A DNA stretch of 63,417 nt from Prochlorococcus sp. AG-402-G22 (GCA_003217035.1 QCHV01000009.1:1-63417), one strand, 5' to 3'; shown: positions 17,155 through 27,317, counted from the first letter of the stretch. The notes: generated from the letters alone by a model not told the origin. Made by a program: numbers and translations.

Positions 17155-18336
17155 ATGAATAACCAATTTTTGACATTCAATTTTAAGCACTTATTAAATA
17201 CTAAATGGCGTCAAATACCATTGCTAGATAGATGGTTGCTGGGAGAATTACTCCCTCCATTATTCTTTGCAATTTCTGCATTTACCGTTGTTTCACTATC
17301 AGTCGGCGTAATGTTTGATCTTGTGAGACAGATTGTTGAATCAGGTCTTCCTTTTAATATTGCATTGCAGGTATTTCTCCTAAGAATCCCAGGTTTTCTT
17401 GTTCTTTCATTCCCAATGGCAATGCTTATGTCAACATTGCTTGCATATAGCAGACTCTCTTCTAATAGTGAACTAAAAGCCCTTAGAAGTTTAGGAATAT
17501 CAACCACTAGAATGATTGCCCCAGCAATGGCTTTGGCTTTATTGATTACATCGTTAACTTTTATTTTTAATAATAGTATTGTACCTAAAGCTAATCGTAC
17601 TTCTGAATACATCCTTCAGACTTCACTTGGAAAAGCTATATCAACTCAGATAGGAGAAGATGTTATTTTTTCGCGTAAAGGACGAATTGATGGTCTTGAT
17701 GGGGAGAAGAAAAAAAGAAGTTTAACCCATTTATTTTATGCTGGAAAAATTGATAACAAGGAAATTTCAAATCTAACCCTATTAGATTTTTCAAAGAAAG
17801 GATATACCCAAATGATCGTTGCTAATAAGGCTATGTGGAATGAATCTAGAGGTGTTTGGGATTTTTTAGACGGAATGATGTTGACTTTGTCGCCAAATGG
17901 AAACTCTACAACTACAAAGTTTGAGAGTTACTCATATCCATTAGGTACAGGTCCTGTCAAGGTTGGGGCAATACCAAAGGATGCTAATGACATGACAGTT
18001 TCAGAAGCATTGATTGCAGAAAGTTTATATATGAAAAGTGGAAATGTTAAAGAAGCTAGAAGAATGAGGGTTCGTGTTCAGGAGAAGTTTACTCTCCCTA
18101 TGGCATGTATAGTTTTTGGTTTAATTGGAAGTTCTTTAGGAGCAAAACCAAGCACTTCTACAAGTAGAAGCCAAGGGTTTGGCCTAAGTGTCGTTTTAAT
18201 ACTTCTTTATTACGTTCTTAGTTTTAGTTTTAGTTCTCTTGGTGTAAGTGGAGCTCTTAATCCTCTTTTTTCTGCATGGGCGCCTGTTTTTATTTCATTA
18301 ATGTGCGGAGCATTCTTATTAAAGCAAGCAAGCTAA
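17155..18336 (+). CDS. LptF/LptG-family LPS export permease (YjgP/YjgQ)
   Basis: A 393-residue inner-membrane protein. Three hydrophobic segments lie in the first 130 residues (LLGELLPPLFFAISAFTVVSLSVG; LRIPGFLVLSFPMAMLMSTLLAYSRL; MIAPAMALALLITSLTFIFNNS). A periplasmic jellyroll of about 150 residues and three C-terminal segments (from about 310) follow, the standard layout of the family. SRLSSNSELKALRSLGIS is the coupling helix that contacts LptB. Only one such permease is adjacent; cyanobacteria usually have a single LptF/G-type gene here, perhaps working as a homodimer (inference). Confidence 0.9.
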   Translation: MNNQFLTFNFKHLLNTKWRQIPLLDRWLLGELLPPLFFAISAFTVVSLSVGVMFDLVRQIVESGLPFNIALQVFLLRIPGFLVLSFPMAMLMSTLLAYSRLSSNSELKALRSLGISTTRMIAPAMALALLITSLTFIFNNSIVPKANRTSEYILQTSLGKAISTQIGEDVIFSRKGRIDGLDGEKKKRSLTHLFYAGKIDNKEISNLTLLDFSKKGYTQMIVANKAMWNESRGVWDFLDGMMLTLSPNGNSTTTKFESYSYPLGTGPVKVGAIPKDANDMTVSEALIAESLYMKSGNVKEARRMRVRVQEKFTLPMACIVFGLIGSSLGAKPSTSTSRSQGFGLSVVLILLYYVLSFSFSSLGVSGALNPLFSAWAPVFISLMCGAFLLKQAS

Positions 18337-18362
18337 TGTTTTTATTCTCTAATTAGTTTATT

Positions 18363-19298
18363 ATGGATATCTCTTCCTTATTTATTAGTTTAGGTGATCC
18401 CAGTCTGTTAATGGGACTAATAGCATTTGTTTTTATATTACTTGCCCTGCCTTTCTCTTTTTGGTCTGTTGCTAATAATTCCCCTTCTTCCAATGTAAAA
18501 ACTTTAATTGCTATATCAAATCTGCTTCTAGCTACGCAATTGCTATTGAGATGGTTTCAATCAAGTCATTTCCCAGTAAGTAACTTGTATGAGTCTTTGT
18601 GCTTCTTAACATGGTCATCTACTTTGCTTCACTTGTTAATTCTACGAAACTGGAATTCGCCAGTTATAGACTCTTTGTTTACACCCTTTTCACTTCTTAC
18701 TATATCCTTCGCTAGTTTTGTTTTGCCAGATGATTTGAGAATGGCAGGCTCTTTGGTTCCTGCACTAAGGTCTAGTTGGTTAATTATGCATGTAACAGTA
18801 ATAATGTGTAGTTATGCAGCTTTGTTATTGGGATCTTTATTGTCATTAGGTGTGATTGTAACAAACAGAGAACAAGCACTTCAAATAAGAAGCAATTCTT
18901 TAGGAGTTGGGGGCTATAGAAATAATATCTTTTCTGAGGGTATCTCTTTGAGTGAGAGAAATATAGATTCTTTTGATTTAACTGACTCTGAATATTTAGA
19001 TACTCTTAGTTATAGAGTTATTTCAGTAGGTTTTTTATTACTAACTTTTGGCCTAATTAGTGGAGCGGTTTGGGCAAATGAAGCCTGGGGGGCTTGGTGG
19101 AGTTGGGACCCTAAGGAAACATGGGCTCTTATTTCATGGCTTGTTTATGCTGCTTACCTCCATTCTCGATTAACTCGAGGATGGCAAGGAAGGAAGCCAG
19201 CCTTTATTGCCGTTTTCGGGTTATTTGTTATTGCAATATGTTATTTAGGAGTCAATCTACTTGGGGTTGGTTTACATAGCTATGGATGGTTTTTTTAA
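18363..19298 (+). CDS. ccsA: Cytochrome c biogenesis protein CcsA (System II)
   Basis: A 311-residue polytopic thylakoid membrane protein for haem delivery and ligation in c-type cytochrome maturation. About eight hydrophobic segments are seen. The Trp-rich haem-handling motif ([28 protein letters not shown]) is near residues 243-270, and conserved His residues sit in other helices. The partner Ccs1/ResB is not in the window. The gene is 26 bases after the LptF/G permease, and the rpe gene faces it with only 16 bases between stops. Confidence 0.94.
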   Translation: MDISSLFISLGDPSLLMGLIAFVFILLALPFSFWSVANNSPSSNVKTLIAISNLLLATQLLLRWFQSSHFPVSNLYESLCFLTWSSTLLHLLILRNWNSPVIDSLFTPFSLLTISFASFVLPDDLRMAGSLVPALRSSWLIMHVTVIMCSYAALLLGSLLSLGVIVTNREQALQIRSNSLGVGGYRNNIFSEGISLSERNIDSFDLTDSEYLDTLSYRVISVGFLLLTFGLISGAVWANEAWGAWWSWDPKETWALISWLVYAAYLHSRLTRGWQGRKPAFIAVFGLFVIAICYLGVNLLGVGLHSYGWFF

Positions 19299-19314
19299 AC
19301 TAAATTTCAGTAAA

Positions 19315-20070
19315 TTATTTTTTTAGTATTTTTCCAGATTGCGCTTCTTGTGCAACTTTTCTAAGTGCATCGCAACCTTCCTTTAGAGAAGGATATGCAA
19401 ACATCCCACTGCCAGCAATAAAACAATTTGCACCAGCATTGCAGCATTCGGATATTGTCCAATCTGCCTTGATCCCCCCATCAACTTCAATATCAACATC
19501 TAATGAGTTTTCAATAATGATTTTTCTAAGTTCTTTTATTTTGTTAAGCATCGTGGGTATGTATGCTTGTCCTCCAAAGCCTGGATTGACAGTCATAACC
19601 AAGACATGATCCACCATGTCAAGTACATCCTTAACCATTTCTACTGGGGTGTGTGGGTTTAGTGCTACTGAAGGGGACCCACCGAGTTGTCTTATCTTTG
19701 AGAGAATTCTGTGAAGGTGCACGTTTGCTTCCACATGAGCAATAACAACACCGGGTTCTCCATTTGCTCCTTTAGTGGCATTTACATAGCTTTCCAACAT
19801 TGTCTCGCAGTTGTATTGGCTAACCATTAATTGAGTCTCAAAAGGAACATTGCAATATTTTCTGCAAGCAGCAATCATTTCTGGGCCAAAGGTGAGATTA
19901 GGAACAAAATTGCCATCCATAACATCAAACTGGATTCTGTCGACACCAGCTTCTTCCAGATCTTTTACACATTTACCCATATTTGCCCAATCAGCTGGCA
20001 AAACAGAAGGAATAATCTGTACTTCTCTTGGAGATACTGATCTTGGGGTTTGGTTGGACGAGCTCATCAT
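19315..20070 (-). CDS. rpe: Ribulose-phosphate 3-epimerase
   Basis: A 251-residue TIM-barrel enzyme interconverting ribulose 5-phosphate and xylulose 5-phosphate in the Calvin and pentose phosphate cycles. Signatures: IIPSVLPADWANMG, VDRIQFDVMDGNFVPNLTFGPEM (metal and catalytic Asp), HAEANVHLHR-type HVEANVHLHR, VLVMTVNPGFGGQAYI and VDGGIKADWTISEC. About 14 residues precede the first strand. It is divergent from glpX across a 191-base spacer with two palindromic elements, suggesting shared control. Confidence 0.96.
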   Translation of the reverse strand: MMSSSNQTPRSVSPREVQIIPSVLPADWANMGKCVKDLEEAGVDRIQFDVMDGNFVPNLTFGPEMIAACRKYCNVPFETQLMVSQYNCETMLESYVNATKGANGEPGVVIAHVEANVHLHRILSKIRQLGGSPSVALNPHTPVEMVKDVLDMVDHVLVMTVNPGFGGQAYIPTMLNKIKELRKIIIENSLDVDIEVDGGIKADWTISECCNAGANCFIAGSGMFAYPSLKEGCDALRKVAQEAQSGKILKK

Positions 20071-20150
20071 TTTTCAATTTGGATGTCAGAGATTCTATTA
20101 ATTCTTGGTTCATTGCATATAGGTATTCCTTCCACTGATACAGTTGTCCC

Positions 20151-20210
20151 CGCCTAGGCGTAAATGAGAGTTAGGAAGACTAGGTAAGTAATTTCATTAC
20201 TTAGTCTAGT
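20151..20210. promoter_or_regulatory. Palindrome and hairpin in the rpe-glpX divergent spacer
   Basis: A perfect GC-rich palindrome CGCCTAGGCG (20151-20160) stands out in an AT-rich spacer. 19 bases further on is an imperfect hairpin (20179-20210) with arms TAAGTAAT/ATTACTTA and outer ACTA/TAGT pairs. They lie 80-110 and 52-83 bases from the rpe and glpX starts respectively, as expected for an operator and a 5' UTR element. No regulator can be named from sequence alone. Confidence 0.4.
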
Positions 20211-20261
20211 TTTCCAGCCCTATTTACCCTTTTGCTTAAACCCATCTAATTATTAATAACA

Positions 20262-21266
20262 GTGGATCGCACTCTAATCCAAGAAATTCTCGAGGTTGTT
20301 GAACAGGCAGCTATTGCTTCTGCTGAATTAACGGGCTTAGGGAAAAAAGACGAAGCGGATGCAGCAGCTGTAGAAGCCATGCGGAAACGTATGGGGAAAA
20401 TTCAAATGCAAGGTCGAATAGTTATTGGTGAAGGTGAGCGAGATGAAGCCCCAATGCTTTATATCGGAGAAGAAGTAGGGAGTGGAGTAGGACCAGGTGT
20501 TGACTTTGCGGTTGACCCTTGTGAAGGGACAAACCTTTGTGCAAACAATCAGCGAGGTTCTATGGCCGTTCTTGCTGCTTCAGATAAAGGAGGCTTGTTT
20601 AACGCTCCAGATTTCTATATGAAAAAACTTGCGGCCCCTCCTGCGGCAAAAGGCAAAGTAGATATTAGAAAGTCAGCCACAGAAAACATTAATATCCTTT
20701 CTGAGTGTCTTGGATTGTCAGCTGATCAATTAACCATTGTAGTAATGGATCGAGCTAGACATAAGGAACTTATTGCAGAAATTCGTTCTACAGGAGCAAG
20801 AGTTCAGCCTATATCTGATGGTGATGTTCAGGCTGCTATTGCCTGTGGCTTCGCCGGGACAGGCACACATTGCTTAATGGGCATTGGAGCAGCTCCTGAA
20901 GGTGTTATCTCTGCAGCAGCAATGAGAGCTTTGGGAGGCCATTTCCAAGGACAACTTGTTTATGATCCTGCTATTGCAATGACTTCTGAGTGGGCTGATT
21001 ACACGAAAGAAGGAAACATATCTCGATTAAATGAGATGGGAATTACAGATATTGACAAGATTTATGAAGCTGAAGAATTGGCTTCTGGTAAGAATGTTGT
21101 TTTTGCAGGCAGTGGAATTACTGATGGACTTCTTTTCCATGGGGTTAAGTTTGAGAAAGATTGCACTCGAACAAGTAGCCTTGTAATAAGTACCCTTGAT
21201 AACACTGCAAGATTCACAAACACTGTTCATATCAAAGATGGTGCCAAAAGCATTGCTTTGAGTTGA
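20262..21266 (+). CDS. glpX: Class II fructose-1,6-/sedoheptulose-1,7-bisphosphatase
   Basis: A 334-residue GlpX-type bisphosphatase. In cyanobacteria this enzyme performs both the FBPase and SBPase steps of the Calvin cycle. Metal and phosphate motifs: [21 protein letters not shown] (residues 54-74), [15 protein letters not shown] and [13 protein letters not shown] 20262 gives the family N-terminus [20 protein letters not shown]. The divergent neighbour is rpe, and hemA follows 30 bases downstream. The length is standard for the family. Confidence 0.96.
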   Translation: MDRTLIQEILEVVEQAAIASAELTGLGKKDEADAAAVEAMRKRMGKIQMQGRIVIGEGERDEAPMLYIGEEVGSGVGPGVDFAVDPCEGTNLCANNQRGSMAVLAASDKGGLFNAPDFYMKKLAAPPAAKGKVDIRKSATENINILSECLGLSADQLTIVVMDRARHKELIAEIRSTGARVQPISDGDVQAAIACGFAGTGTHCLMGIGAAPEGVISAAAMRALGGHFQGQLVYDPAIAMTSEWADYTKEGNISRLNEMGITDIDKIYEAEELASGKNVVFAGSGITDGLLFHGVKFEKDCTRTSSLVISTLDNTARFTNTVHIKDGAKSIALS

Positions 21267-21296
21267 TCACTTTTTATCCACTTTGGTATTTGCTTT

Positions 21297-22604
21297 ATGA
21301 ACATTGCTGTCGTCGGTCTTAGTCATCGGACAGCGCCAGTTGAAGTCCGAGAGAAACTAAGTATTTCTGAAACTCATATTCAAGGATCATTTAATGAATT
21401 AAAAGCTAATGAGGAAATAGTTGAAGTATCTATTCTTAGTACATGTAATAGGCTTGAAATATATGCCTTTGTTAAAGGTTCTCGCGAAGGTGTAATTGAA
21501 ATTAAGAGTTTTTTAAGTTCACATTCAGGCTTAAGTCTGAATGAGTTGGAACCTCATTTATTTTCATTTGAACAGGCCGATGCTGTAAAACATGTAATGA
21601 GGGTCGCTGCAGGCTTGGATAGCTTGGTTTTAGGAGAAGGTCAGATACTTTCTCAAGTAAAAAAAATGGTGCGTCTTGGCCAAGATAACCAATCTATGGG
21701 ACCAATCCTTAATAGGCTGCTTACTCAGGCTGTAAGTACTGGAAAAAGAGTTCGAAGTGAGACGAATTTAGGAACTGGAGCAGTTTCTATAAGTTCTGCA
21801 GCTGTTGAACTCGCTCAATTAAAGTTAGGGCAATCACAAGGAAAAGATGAATTAGTAACCCTTGAGTCGGAAAAAATATCTGTTGTAGGTGCAGGCAGGA
21901 TGGGTAGGCTTTTGATACAACACTTGCAGTCGAAAGGTTGTAGTGAACTAACTCTTCTTAATCGCACATTGAAACGTGCTGAAGCATTGGCAGCTGATTT
22001 TTCTGACTTAAGAATCAACTGTCGCTTGCTAGATGATCTAGATGAGTGCTTAGGAACATCCAGTTTGGTTTTCACCAGCACAGCAGCTGAGAATCCCATA
22101 ATTGATGCATCGCGTTTAAAGGGGGTTCAAGCAACTGAGGGCTTGCGTTTAATAGATATTGGTGTACCAAGGAACATTTCTGCTGATGTAAACGGATTGG
22201 ATGGATTTGAAGCTCACGATGTAGATGATTTGCAGGAAGTTGTTTCTAGGAATCAAGAGGCGCGTCAGAGAATAGCTTTGGAGGCAGAATCTCTTGTTAA
22301 TGATGAATGTAAAACTTTTCTTGAATGGTGGTCTAGCCTTGAAGCCGTCCCTACAATCAACCTCTTAAGATCCAACTTAGAAAATATTAGGAAGGAAGAA
22401 CTACAGAAAGCTTTAAGCAGAATGGGTCCTGATTTCTCAGCTAGAGAAAGAAAGGTTGTTGAAGCTTTAAGTAAGGGCATCATCAATAAAATTCTTCATA
22501 CCCCTGTAACTAATCTCCGAGCCCCTCAAAAAAGTTCTCATAGAAAAGTTTGCTTGGAAGTTGTTGAATCTCTTTTTGAACTCCGTGTAGTTGATTCAGA
22601 TTGA
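21297..22604 (+). CDS. hemA: Glutamyl-tRNA reductase
   Basis: A 435-residue enzyme that reduces Glu-tRNA(Glu) to glutamate-1-semialdehyde with NADPH, committing carbon to haem and chlorophyll. The catalytic Cys is residue 50 (SILSTCNRLEIY). The N-terminal GLSHRTAPVEVREKL motif, the LVLGEGQILSQVK motif and a Rossmann fold (SVVGAGRMG, near 198) are present, and a C-terminal dimerisation helix follows. It lies between glpX and glgC on the same strand, a conserved arrangement in marine picocyanobacteria as far as I recall. Confidence 0.97.
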   Translation: MNIAVVGLSHRTAPVEVREKLSISETHIQGSFNELKANEEIVEVSILSTCNRLEIYAFVKGSREGVIEIKSFLSSHSGLSLNELEPHLFSFEQADAVKHVMRVAAGLDSLVLGEGQILSQVKKMVRLGQDNQSMGPILNRLLTQAVSTGKRVRSETNLGTGAVSISSAAVELAQLKLGQSQGKDELVTLESEKISVVGAGRMGRLLIQHLQSKGCSELTLLNRTLKRAEALAADFSDLRINCRLLDDLDECLGTSSLVFTSTAAENPIIDASRLKGVQATEGLRLIDIGVPRNISADVNGLDGFEAHDVDDLQEVVSRNQEARQRIALEAESLVNDECKTFLEWWSSLEAVPTINLLRSNLENIRKEELQKALSRMGPDFSARERKVVEALSKGIINKILHTPVTNLRAPQKSSHRKVCLEVVESLFELRVVDSD

Positions 22605-22721
22605 AGATTTTTCTGATTTTGTATTTTTATTCTTAAAAGTCTTTCAGAAGTGTCTGTTTTATTTGTTTAACTTGTCCATTATCCAGTAGGTTTTTACGGC
22701 AAAGCCTTATAAGTGGGCCTC

Positions 22722-24017
22722 ATGAAACGCGTTCTTGCAATCATTCTGGGGGGAGGGAAAGGCTCTCGCCTTTATCCTTTAACTAAAATGAGGGCAAAGC
22801 CTGCTGTTCCTCTCGCAGGTAAATATCGACTCATTGACATTCCAATCAGTAACTGCATTAATTCGAACATAAACAAGATGTACGTCTTGACTCAGTTCAA
22901 TAGTGCTTCTTTAAATAGGCATATATCTCAAACTTATAATTTAAGTTCTCCATTCGCTCAAGGTTTTGTAGAAGTTTTAGCGGCTCAGCAAACTCCAGAA
23001 AGTCCATCATGGTTTGAAGGTACTGCAGATGCAGTGAGAAAGTATCAATGGATTTTTCAAGAGTGGGATGTTGATGAATATCTAATACTTTCTGGAGATC
23101 AACTTTACAGAATGGATTATAGCCAATTTGTAAAGCATCATCGATCAACAGGAGCTGACTTGACTGTTGCAGCTTTACCTGTTGATGCTGAACAGGCTGA
23201 AGGTTTTGGATTAATGCGAACAGATGAAGATGGGAACATTAAGGAATTCAGAGAAAAACCTAGTGGTGAATCTTTAAAAGCTATGGCAGTAGACACGACC
23301 AGATTTGGTCTTGCTTCTGAGTCTGCAAAGCAAAGACCATATTTGGCTTCTATGGGTATTTATGTTTTTAGTCGAGCAACCTTGTTTGATCTTTTAAATA
23401 AGTTCCCCTCTTATAAGGATTTTGGTAAGGAGATTATTCCTGAAGCTTTAGAACGTGGAGATGCTCTTAAAAGTTATGTCTTTGATGATTATTGGGAAGA
23501 TATTGGAACTATAGGAGCATTTTTTGAGTCGAATCTTGCTCTTACTCAGCAGCCAAAGCCACCATTTAGTTTTTATGATGAACAATTTCCTATTTATACC
23601 CGTGCAAGATATTTGCCTCCATCTAAATTAGTTGATGCTCAGATAACTGATTCAATAGTGGGAGAAGGTTCTATTCTTAAATCTTGCAGTATTCATCATT
23701 GCGTACTTGGCGTTAGAAGCAGAATAGAAAGTGATGTTGTTCTTCAAGACTCCTTAGTTATGGGGTCAGACTTCTATGAATCAGGAGACGAAAGAATTGC
23801 TTTGAGGTCTGGAGGTGGCATTCCTCTCGGTGTTGGTCAAGGTACAACAGTGAAGCGGGCAATTCTAGATAAAAACACAAGAGTCGGTGAAAAAGTGACC
23901 ATCATCAATAAAGACCGCGTGGAAGAAGCTGATAGACCAGAAGAAGGTTTTTATATTCGTAATGGCATTGTTGTTGTGGTCAAGAATGCAACTATCTCTG
24001 ATGGGACTGTTATTTAA
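22722..24017 (+). CDS. glgC: Glucose-1-phosphate adenylyltransferase (ADP-glucose pyrophosphorylase)
   Basis: A 431-residue enzyme making ADP-glucose for glycogen. ATG 22722 gives [20 protein letters not shown]; a GTG nine bases upstream is in frame but less likely. The nucleotide loop [22 protein letters not shown], substrate motif [17 protein letters not shown] and the left-handed beta-helix C-terminus (from about 300) are complete. Plant/cyanobacterial forms are activated by 3-phosphoglycerate and inhibited by phosphate. Followed by gnd and pgl, it joins storage and oxidative sugar metabolism in one block. Confidence 0.96.
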   Translation: MKRVLAIILGGGKGSRLYPLTKMRAKPAVPLAGKYRLIDIPISNCINSNINKMYVLTQFNSASLNRHISQTYNLSSPFAQGFVEVLAAQQTPESPSWFEGTADAVRKYQWIFQEWDVDEYLILSGDQLYRMDYSQFVKHHRSTGADLTVAALPVDAEQAEGFGLMRTDEDGNIKEFREKPSGESLKAMAVDTTRFGLASESAKQRPYLASMGIYVFSRATLFDLLNKFPSYKDFGKEIIPEALERGDALKSYVFDDYWEDIGTIGAFFESNLALTQQPKPPFSFYDEQFPIYTRARYLPPSKLVDAQITDSIVGEGSILKSCSIHHCVLGVRSRIESDVVLQDSLVMGSDFYESGDERIALRSGGGIPLGVGQGTTVKRAILDKNTRVGEKVTIINKDRVEEADRPEEGFYIRNGIVVVVKNATISDGTVI

Positions 24018-24158
24018 AAACGTTTTTTATTTATAGATCTAAAGTATTTCTTGCTGTCAGTACTGAGAACAGGTGGCTCATCCCTGACATTTACAAAGAA
24101 ATATAAGCATATTTACAAAGCATTAGTCACACTAACCGAAGATAAATTCCCCTTCTTC

Positions 24159-25577
24159 ATGTCCAAGGCACATTTTGGTTTAGTTGGTCTTGGCGTGATG
24201 GGAGAGAACTTGGTCCTTAACGCAGAAAGGAATGGTTTCTCTAGTGTTGTTTATAATCGGACATTTTCTAAAACTGAATCTTTTCTTTCTGGACGAGGTG
24301 CTGGAAAATCAATATCAGGCGCGCGCGACCTTAAGGAATTTGTTGACAGTTTGGAACGTCCGAGAAGAATCCTTCTGATGGTTAAAGCTGGAGGTGCAAC
24401 AGACAATGTTATAAATCAAATAGCTCCATTACTTGAAGAAGGTGATTTGTTAATTGACGGTGGTAATGCACTCTTCTCAGATACGGAAAGAAGAGTTAAA
24501 GAATTAGAAAGTAAAAGTTTTGGCTACATAGGTATGGGTGTCTCTGGCGGAGCCAAGGGAGCTTTAGAAGGTCCAAGCATGATGCCTGGAGGAACAAAAG
24601 CTTCATATGATGCTGTTGAAGCTTTGCTTTCAAAAATGGCCGCGCAGGTAGAAGACGGACCATGTGTTACCTATATAGGACCAGGAGGATCTGGACATTT
24701 TGTGAAAACTGTACATAACGGTATTGAATATGGAATTGAGCAAATCCTTGCAGAAGCCTATGACTTAATGAAGAGGACATGTGGAATGAATTGCGATGCA
24801 ATTGCCGATGTATTTCGGCATTGGAATGCGACAGAGGAACTTTGCTCTTATCTGGTCGAAATTACTGAAATCTGTCTACGTACTAAGGATCCAATAGATG
24901 GTTCTGATGTCGTTGAAAAGATCATGGATAAAGCAGGCCAGAAAGGAACTGGTTTGTGGACAGTAATTAGTGCATTGGAATTAGGAGCTTCTGTTCCAAC
25001 TATTTATGCTTCTCTAAATGCTCGTGTCATGAGTTCGATGAAGAGTCAAAGAACTAAGGCTCAATCAATTCTTAAAGAACCCTCAGCTTTTAGTTTTGAT
25101 CTTGGTGATATATCTACAGGTATGTCTCCTGTTATGGATGCTGTTGTCTTATCTACTATTGCTAGTTATGCGCAGGGAATGGACTTGCTTTTATTGGCTT
25201 CTAAGGAATATGAGTATGATTTTCACATGCCATCAATAGCCCAAATTTGGAAAGGTGGTTGTATTATTCGATCTAAACTCTTAAAGCGAATCCAAAATGC
25301 ATATAATAACGACAATCAATTAAGTAACCTTTTAGTTGACCCATGGTTTGCAAGTCAGGTTCAAAGAAGATTGCCAGGATTGTCTAAGGTTGTTTCATGT
25401 GCAGCTCAGGCTGGAATCCCCGTCCCGTGTTTTAGCAGCACTCTTGATTATATAAATAGTTATAGGACAGCTCGCTTACCTCAAAACCTTGTACAAGCGA
25501 TGCGTGATTGCTTTGGCTCCCATACCTACGAACGTGTTGACAAAGAAGGTTCTTTTCATACTAATTGGCTTGATTAA
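24159..25577 (+). CDS. gnd: 6-phosphogluconate dehydrogenase, decarboxylating
   Basis: A 472-residue enzyme that oxidises 6-phosphogluconate to ribulose 5-phosphate, giving NADPH. ATG 24159 yields SKAHFGLVGLGVMGENLVLN with the Rossmann motif at the front; an upstream in-frame TTG would add 36 residues outside the family length. Signatures: VYNRTFSKTESF, IDGGNALFSDTERR, GMGVSGGAKGALEGPSMMPGG and VKTVHNGIEYGIEQ. pgl follows 8 bases after the stop, so consecutive steps of the oxidative pentose phosphate pathway are paired. Confidence 0.96.
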   Translation: MSKAHFGLVGLGVMGENLVLNAERNGFSSVVYNRTFSKTESFLSGRGAGKSISGARDLKEFVDSLERPRRILLMVKAGGATDNVINQIAPLLEEGDLLIDGGNALFSDTERRVKELESKSFGYIGMGVSGGAKGALEGPSMMPGGTKASYDAVEALLSKMAAQVEDGPCVTYIGPGGSGHFVKTVHNGIEYGIEQILAEAYDLMKRTCGMNCDAIADVFRHWNATEELCSYLVEITEICLRTKDPIDGSDVVEKIMDKAGQKGTGLWTVISALELGASVPTIYASLNARVMSSMKSQRTKAQSILKEPSAFSFDLGDISTGMSPVMDAVVLSTIASYAQGMDLLLLASKEYEYDFHMPSIAQIWKGGCIIRSKLLKRIQNAYNNDNQLSNLLVDPWFASQVQRRLPGLSKVVSCAAQAGIPVPCFSSTLDYINSYRTARLPQNLVQAMRDCFGSHTYERVDKEGSFHTNWLD

Positions 25578-25585
25578 CTGTAAAT

Positions 25586-26299
25586 ATGTCAACTTACAAA
25601 ATAGAAATCTTAAAGGATAAGGTTCAATTAGCTCGTAGAACGACAGAAGTCTTACGTGAACAAATTCTTCTTACACTTAGTCATCAAGAGGGTTGTTTTG
25701 TTGCTCTTTCCGGAGGTTCTACTCCATCTTTAGCTTATTCATTCTTAGGTGAAGAGTTGCTTCCTTGGAATAGAGTGAATGTTTTTCTTGGCGACGAAAG
25801 ATGGGTTGCTCATGATGATGAATCAAGTAACGCTCGAATGTTGAGAAATACACTTCTTTCAGCTCCCCCAGGTTCTGATGCCTGTTTTTATCCAATTCCT
25901 ACAACTGATTGTCAAACTCCAGAAGAAAGTTCGTTGGCTTTTTCTAGGCTTTTAGGTTCTGTATTTTCTACACCACAACCTATTTTTGATCTTATTTTAT
26001 TAGGTCTTGGTGCTGATGGACATACGGCTTCATTGTTTCCTGGCTCGCAGTCTCTTAACGTTAAAGACTCATTTACTACTGTTGGTCGTGGTAATAATCA
26101 AGAAAGAATAACTCTTACAGCCTCAACTATTAGTCTTGCCAAGAAAATTGTTTTCTTAGTTAGCGGAACTTCAAAGCAAATAGCCTTAAAACGTTTATTA
26201 GATCAAACTGAATCTTATGAAAGAACTCCAGCTAAGCTGGTGCAGCCTGGATCAGAAGTACTTGTACTTGCAGATGTCGATGCAGCAATGATGATTTAG
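25586..26299 (+). CDS. pgl: 6-phosphogluconolactonase
   Basis: A 237-residue enzyme that hydrolyses 6-phosphogluconolactone, the step immediately before Gnd. Motifs: VALSGGSTPSLAYSFL, VNVFLGDERWVAHDDESSNARM and DLILLGLGADGHTASLFPGS. It starts 8 bases after gnd on the same strand and is surely co-transcribed. Zwf and OpcA are not in the window. Confidence 0.95.
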   Translation: MSTYKIEILKDKVQLARRTTEVLREQILLTLSHQEGCFVALSGGSTPSLAYSFLGEELLPWNRVNVFLGDERWVAHDDESSNARMLRNTLLSAPPGSDACFYPIPTTDCQTPEESSLAFSRLLGSVFSTPQPIFDLILLGLGADGHTASLFPGSQSLNVKDSFTTVGRGNNQERITLTASTISLAKKIVFLVSGTSKQIALKRLLDQTESYERTPAKLVQPGSEVLVLADVDAAMMI

Positions 26300-26431
26300 G
26301 TTTTTAACATCTTATGGTCATGTCATCAGCTTTCTATAGTGTGAAAAGATATTCCTCTAAAGGGCTCTTAAAAAATTATTACTTCCAATACAATTCCAAT
26401 TCTGCATTGGTCAACACTTAACGACACGATA

Positions 26432-26914
26432 ATGGGAGGGAGTAGCAACGCAACTTGTGAAAATACATCCAACGGTCTTTTACTTAATGGTTTCTTGGTA
26501 GAAGAAAATGGTGGTTTTATTAGTTGTCGCTCACCTCTTTTTTCTCCACCATTAGATTTATCAAATCAAAATGGCATAGAGATTTATGTGGATGGCTATG
26601 GCAAGACATTGAAATTGGCCATTTCATGTAAATACAATTTCCTCAATCTCTCGACTTTGTATTTTGATCGACTTAAGTGGGTCGTGGAATTTAATACGCT
26701 TGATAAGGGCACTACTAAATTAAAAATCCCCTTCTGTGAATTCCGACCAACTTTACGTACTAAGTCATATCCATCTAAGGTTGAATTTAAACTTGGTTCC
26801 ATTAATCAGTTTCAGCTTTTATATTCAAAATTTGGCATGCCTGGTTATATGAATGAATCTTTTAAACCGGGCCCTATAAATATCCTTTTGCGAGCATTAA
26901 GTGCATACACGTAA
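26432..26914 (+). CDS. CIA30-like (complex I intermediate-associated 30) protein; 5' end uncertain
   Basis: From ATG 26432 the frame gives 160 residues with a beta-rich CIA30-type fold (MGGSSNATCENTSNGLLLNG; PFCEFRPTLR; INQFQLLYSKFG). The family's hallmark N-terminus, here HWSTLNDTI, is encoded immediately upstream in the same frame (26405-26431). Between an in-frame stop at 26369 and ATG 26432 there is no ATG, GTG or TTG. Removing one A from the A6 run at 26370-26375 would join an upstream ATG frame (26314). So this is a frameshift, a slippage site or a non-canonical start. Cyanobacterial homologues are thought to aid assembly of photosynthetic or NDH complexes. Confidence 0.75.
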   Translation: MGGSSNATCENTSNGLLLNGFLVEENGGFISCRSPLFSPPLDLSNQNGIEIYVDGYGKTLKLAISCKYNFLNLSTLYFDRLKWVVEFNTLDKGTTKLKIPFCEFRPTLRTKSYPSKVEFKLGSINQFQLLYSKFGMPGYMNESFKPGPINILLRALSAYT

Positions 26915-27311
26915 TTTCTCGAAAGAAGATTTGCTTACAGAAATAGCCAAGGCAGCTGACTTGTGCATGAAGCCTTGGAGATATTCAGTTAAAGAGAATT
27001 TAGACGATAATGCATTGGAAAACTCAGACGAGTTGGTTGACTTGATTTTAATAATTGAATGTAGAAACCAAGAAGGAGAAAGGTTTCCTGAAAGAGATTT
27101 AGAGTTGGAGATTTTTAAAAGTAGTTCCGATTTAAGCATTACATTGTCTTGGCGCTCTTTAGAAGAAAGGCCAATACTTTGGCAAGGTAGACATCCAGTT
27201 TGGATGGACTCTTTTAGCGGAAAGCGTTGCCAACCTCCAGAAAATAGTTCTTCATTAGAAGTCTTGGCACGTAGGTTGAGAGCTTTTATGTTAATTGACG
27301 AGAGTGGTTAG
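26901..27311 (+). CDS. Uncharacterised protein overlapping the CIA30-like gene (136 aa)
   Basis: Starts at GTG 26901, overlapping the preceding stop by 14 bases, so translation is coupled. The N-terminus is acidic and helical (SKEDLLTEIAKAADLCMKPW), the centre carries ENSDELVDLILIIECRNQEG, and the C-terminal part has WQGRHPVWMDSFSGKRC and a helix. No known catalytic motif or membrane segment is seen. The coupling suggests a shared function with the CIA30-like protein. It ends 6 bases before the convergent ilvD stop. Confidence 0.75.
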   Translation: MHTRNFSKEDLLTEIAKAADLCMKPWRYSVKENLDDNALENSDELVDLILIIECRNQEGERFPERDLELEIFKSSSDLSITLSWRSLEERPILWQGRHPVWMDSFSGKRCQPPENSSSLEVLARRLRAFMLIDESG

Positions 27312-27317
27312 TTGATA

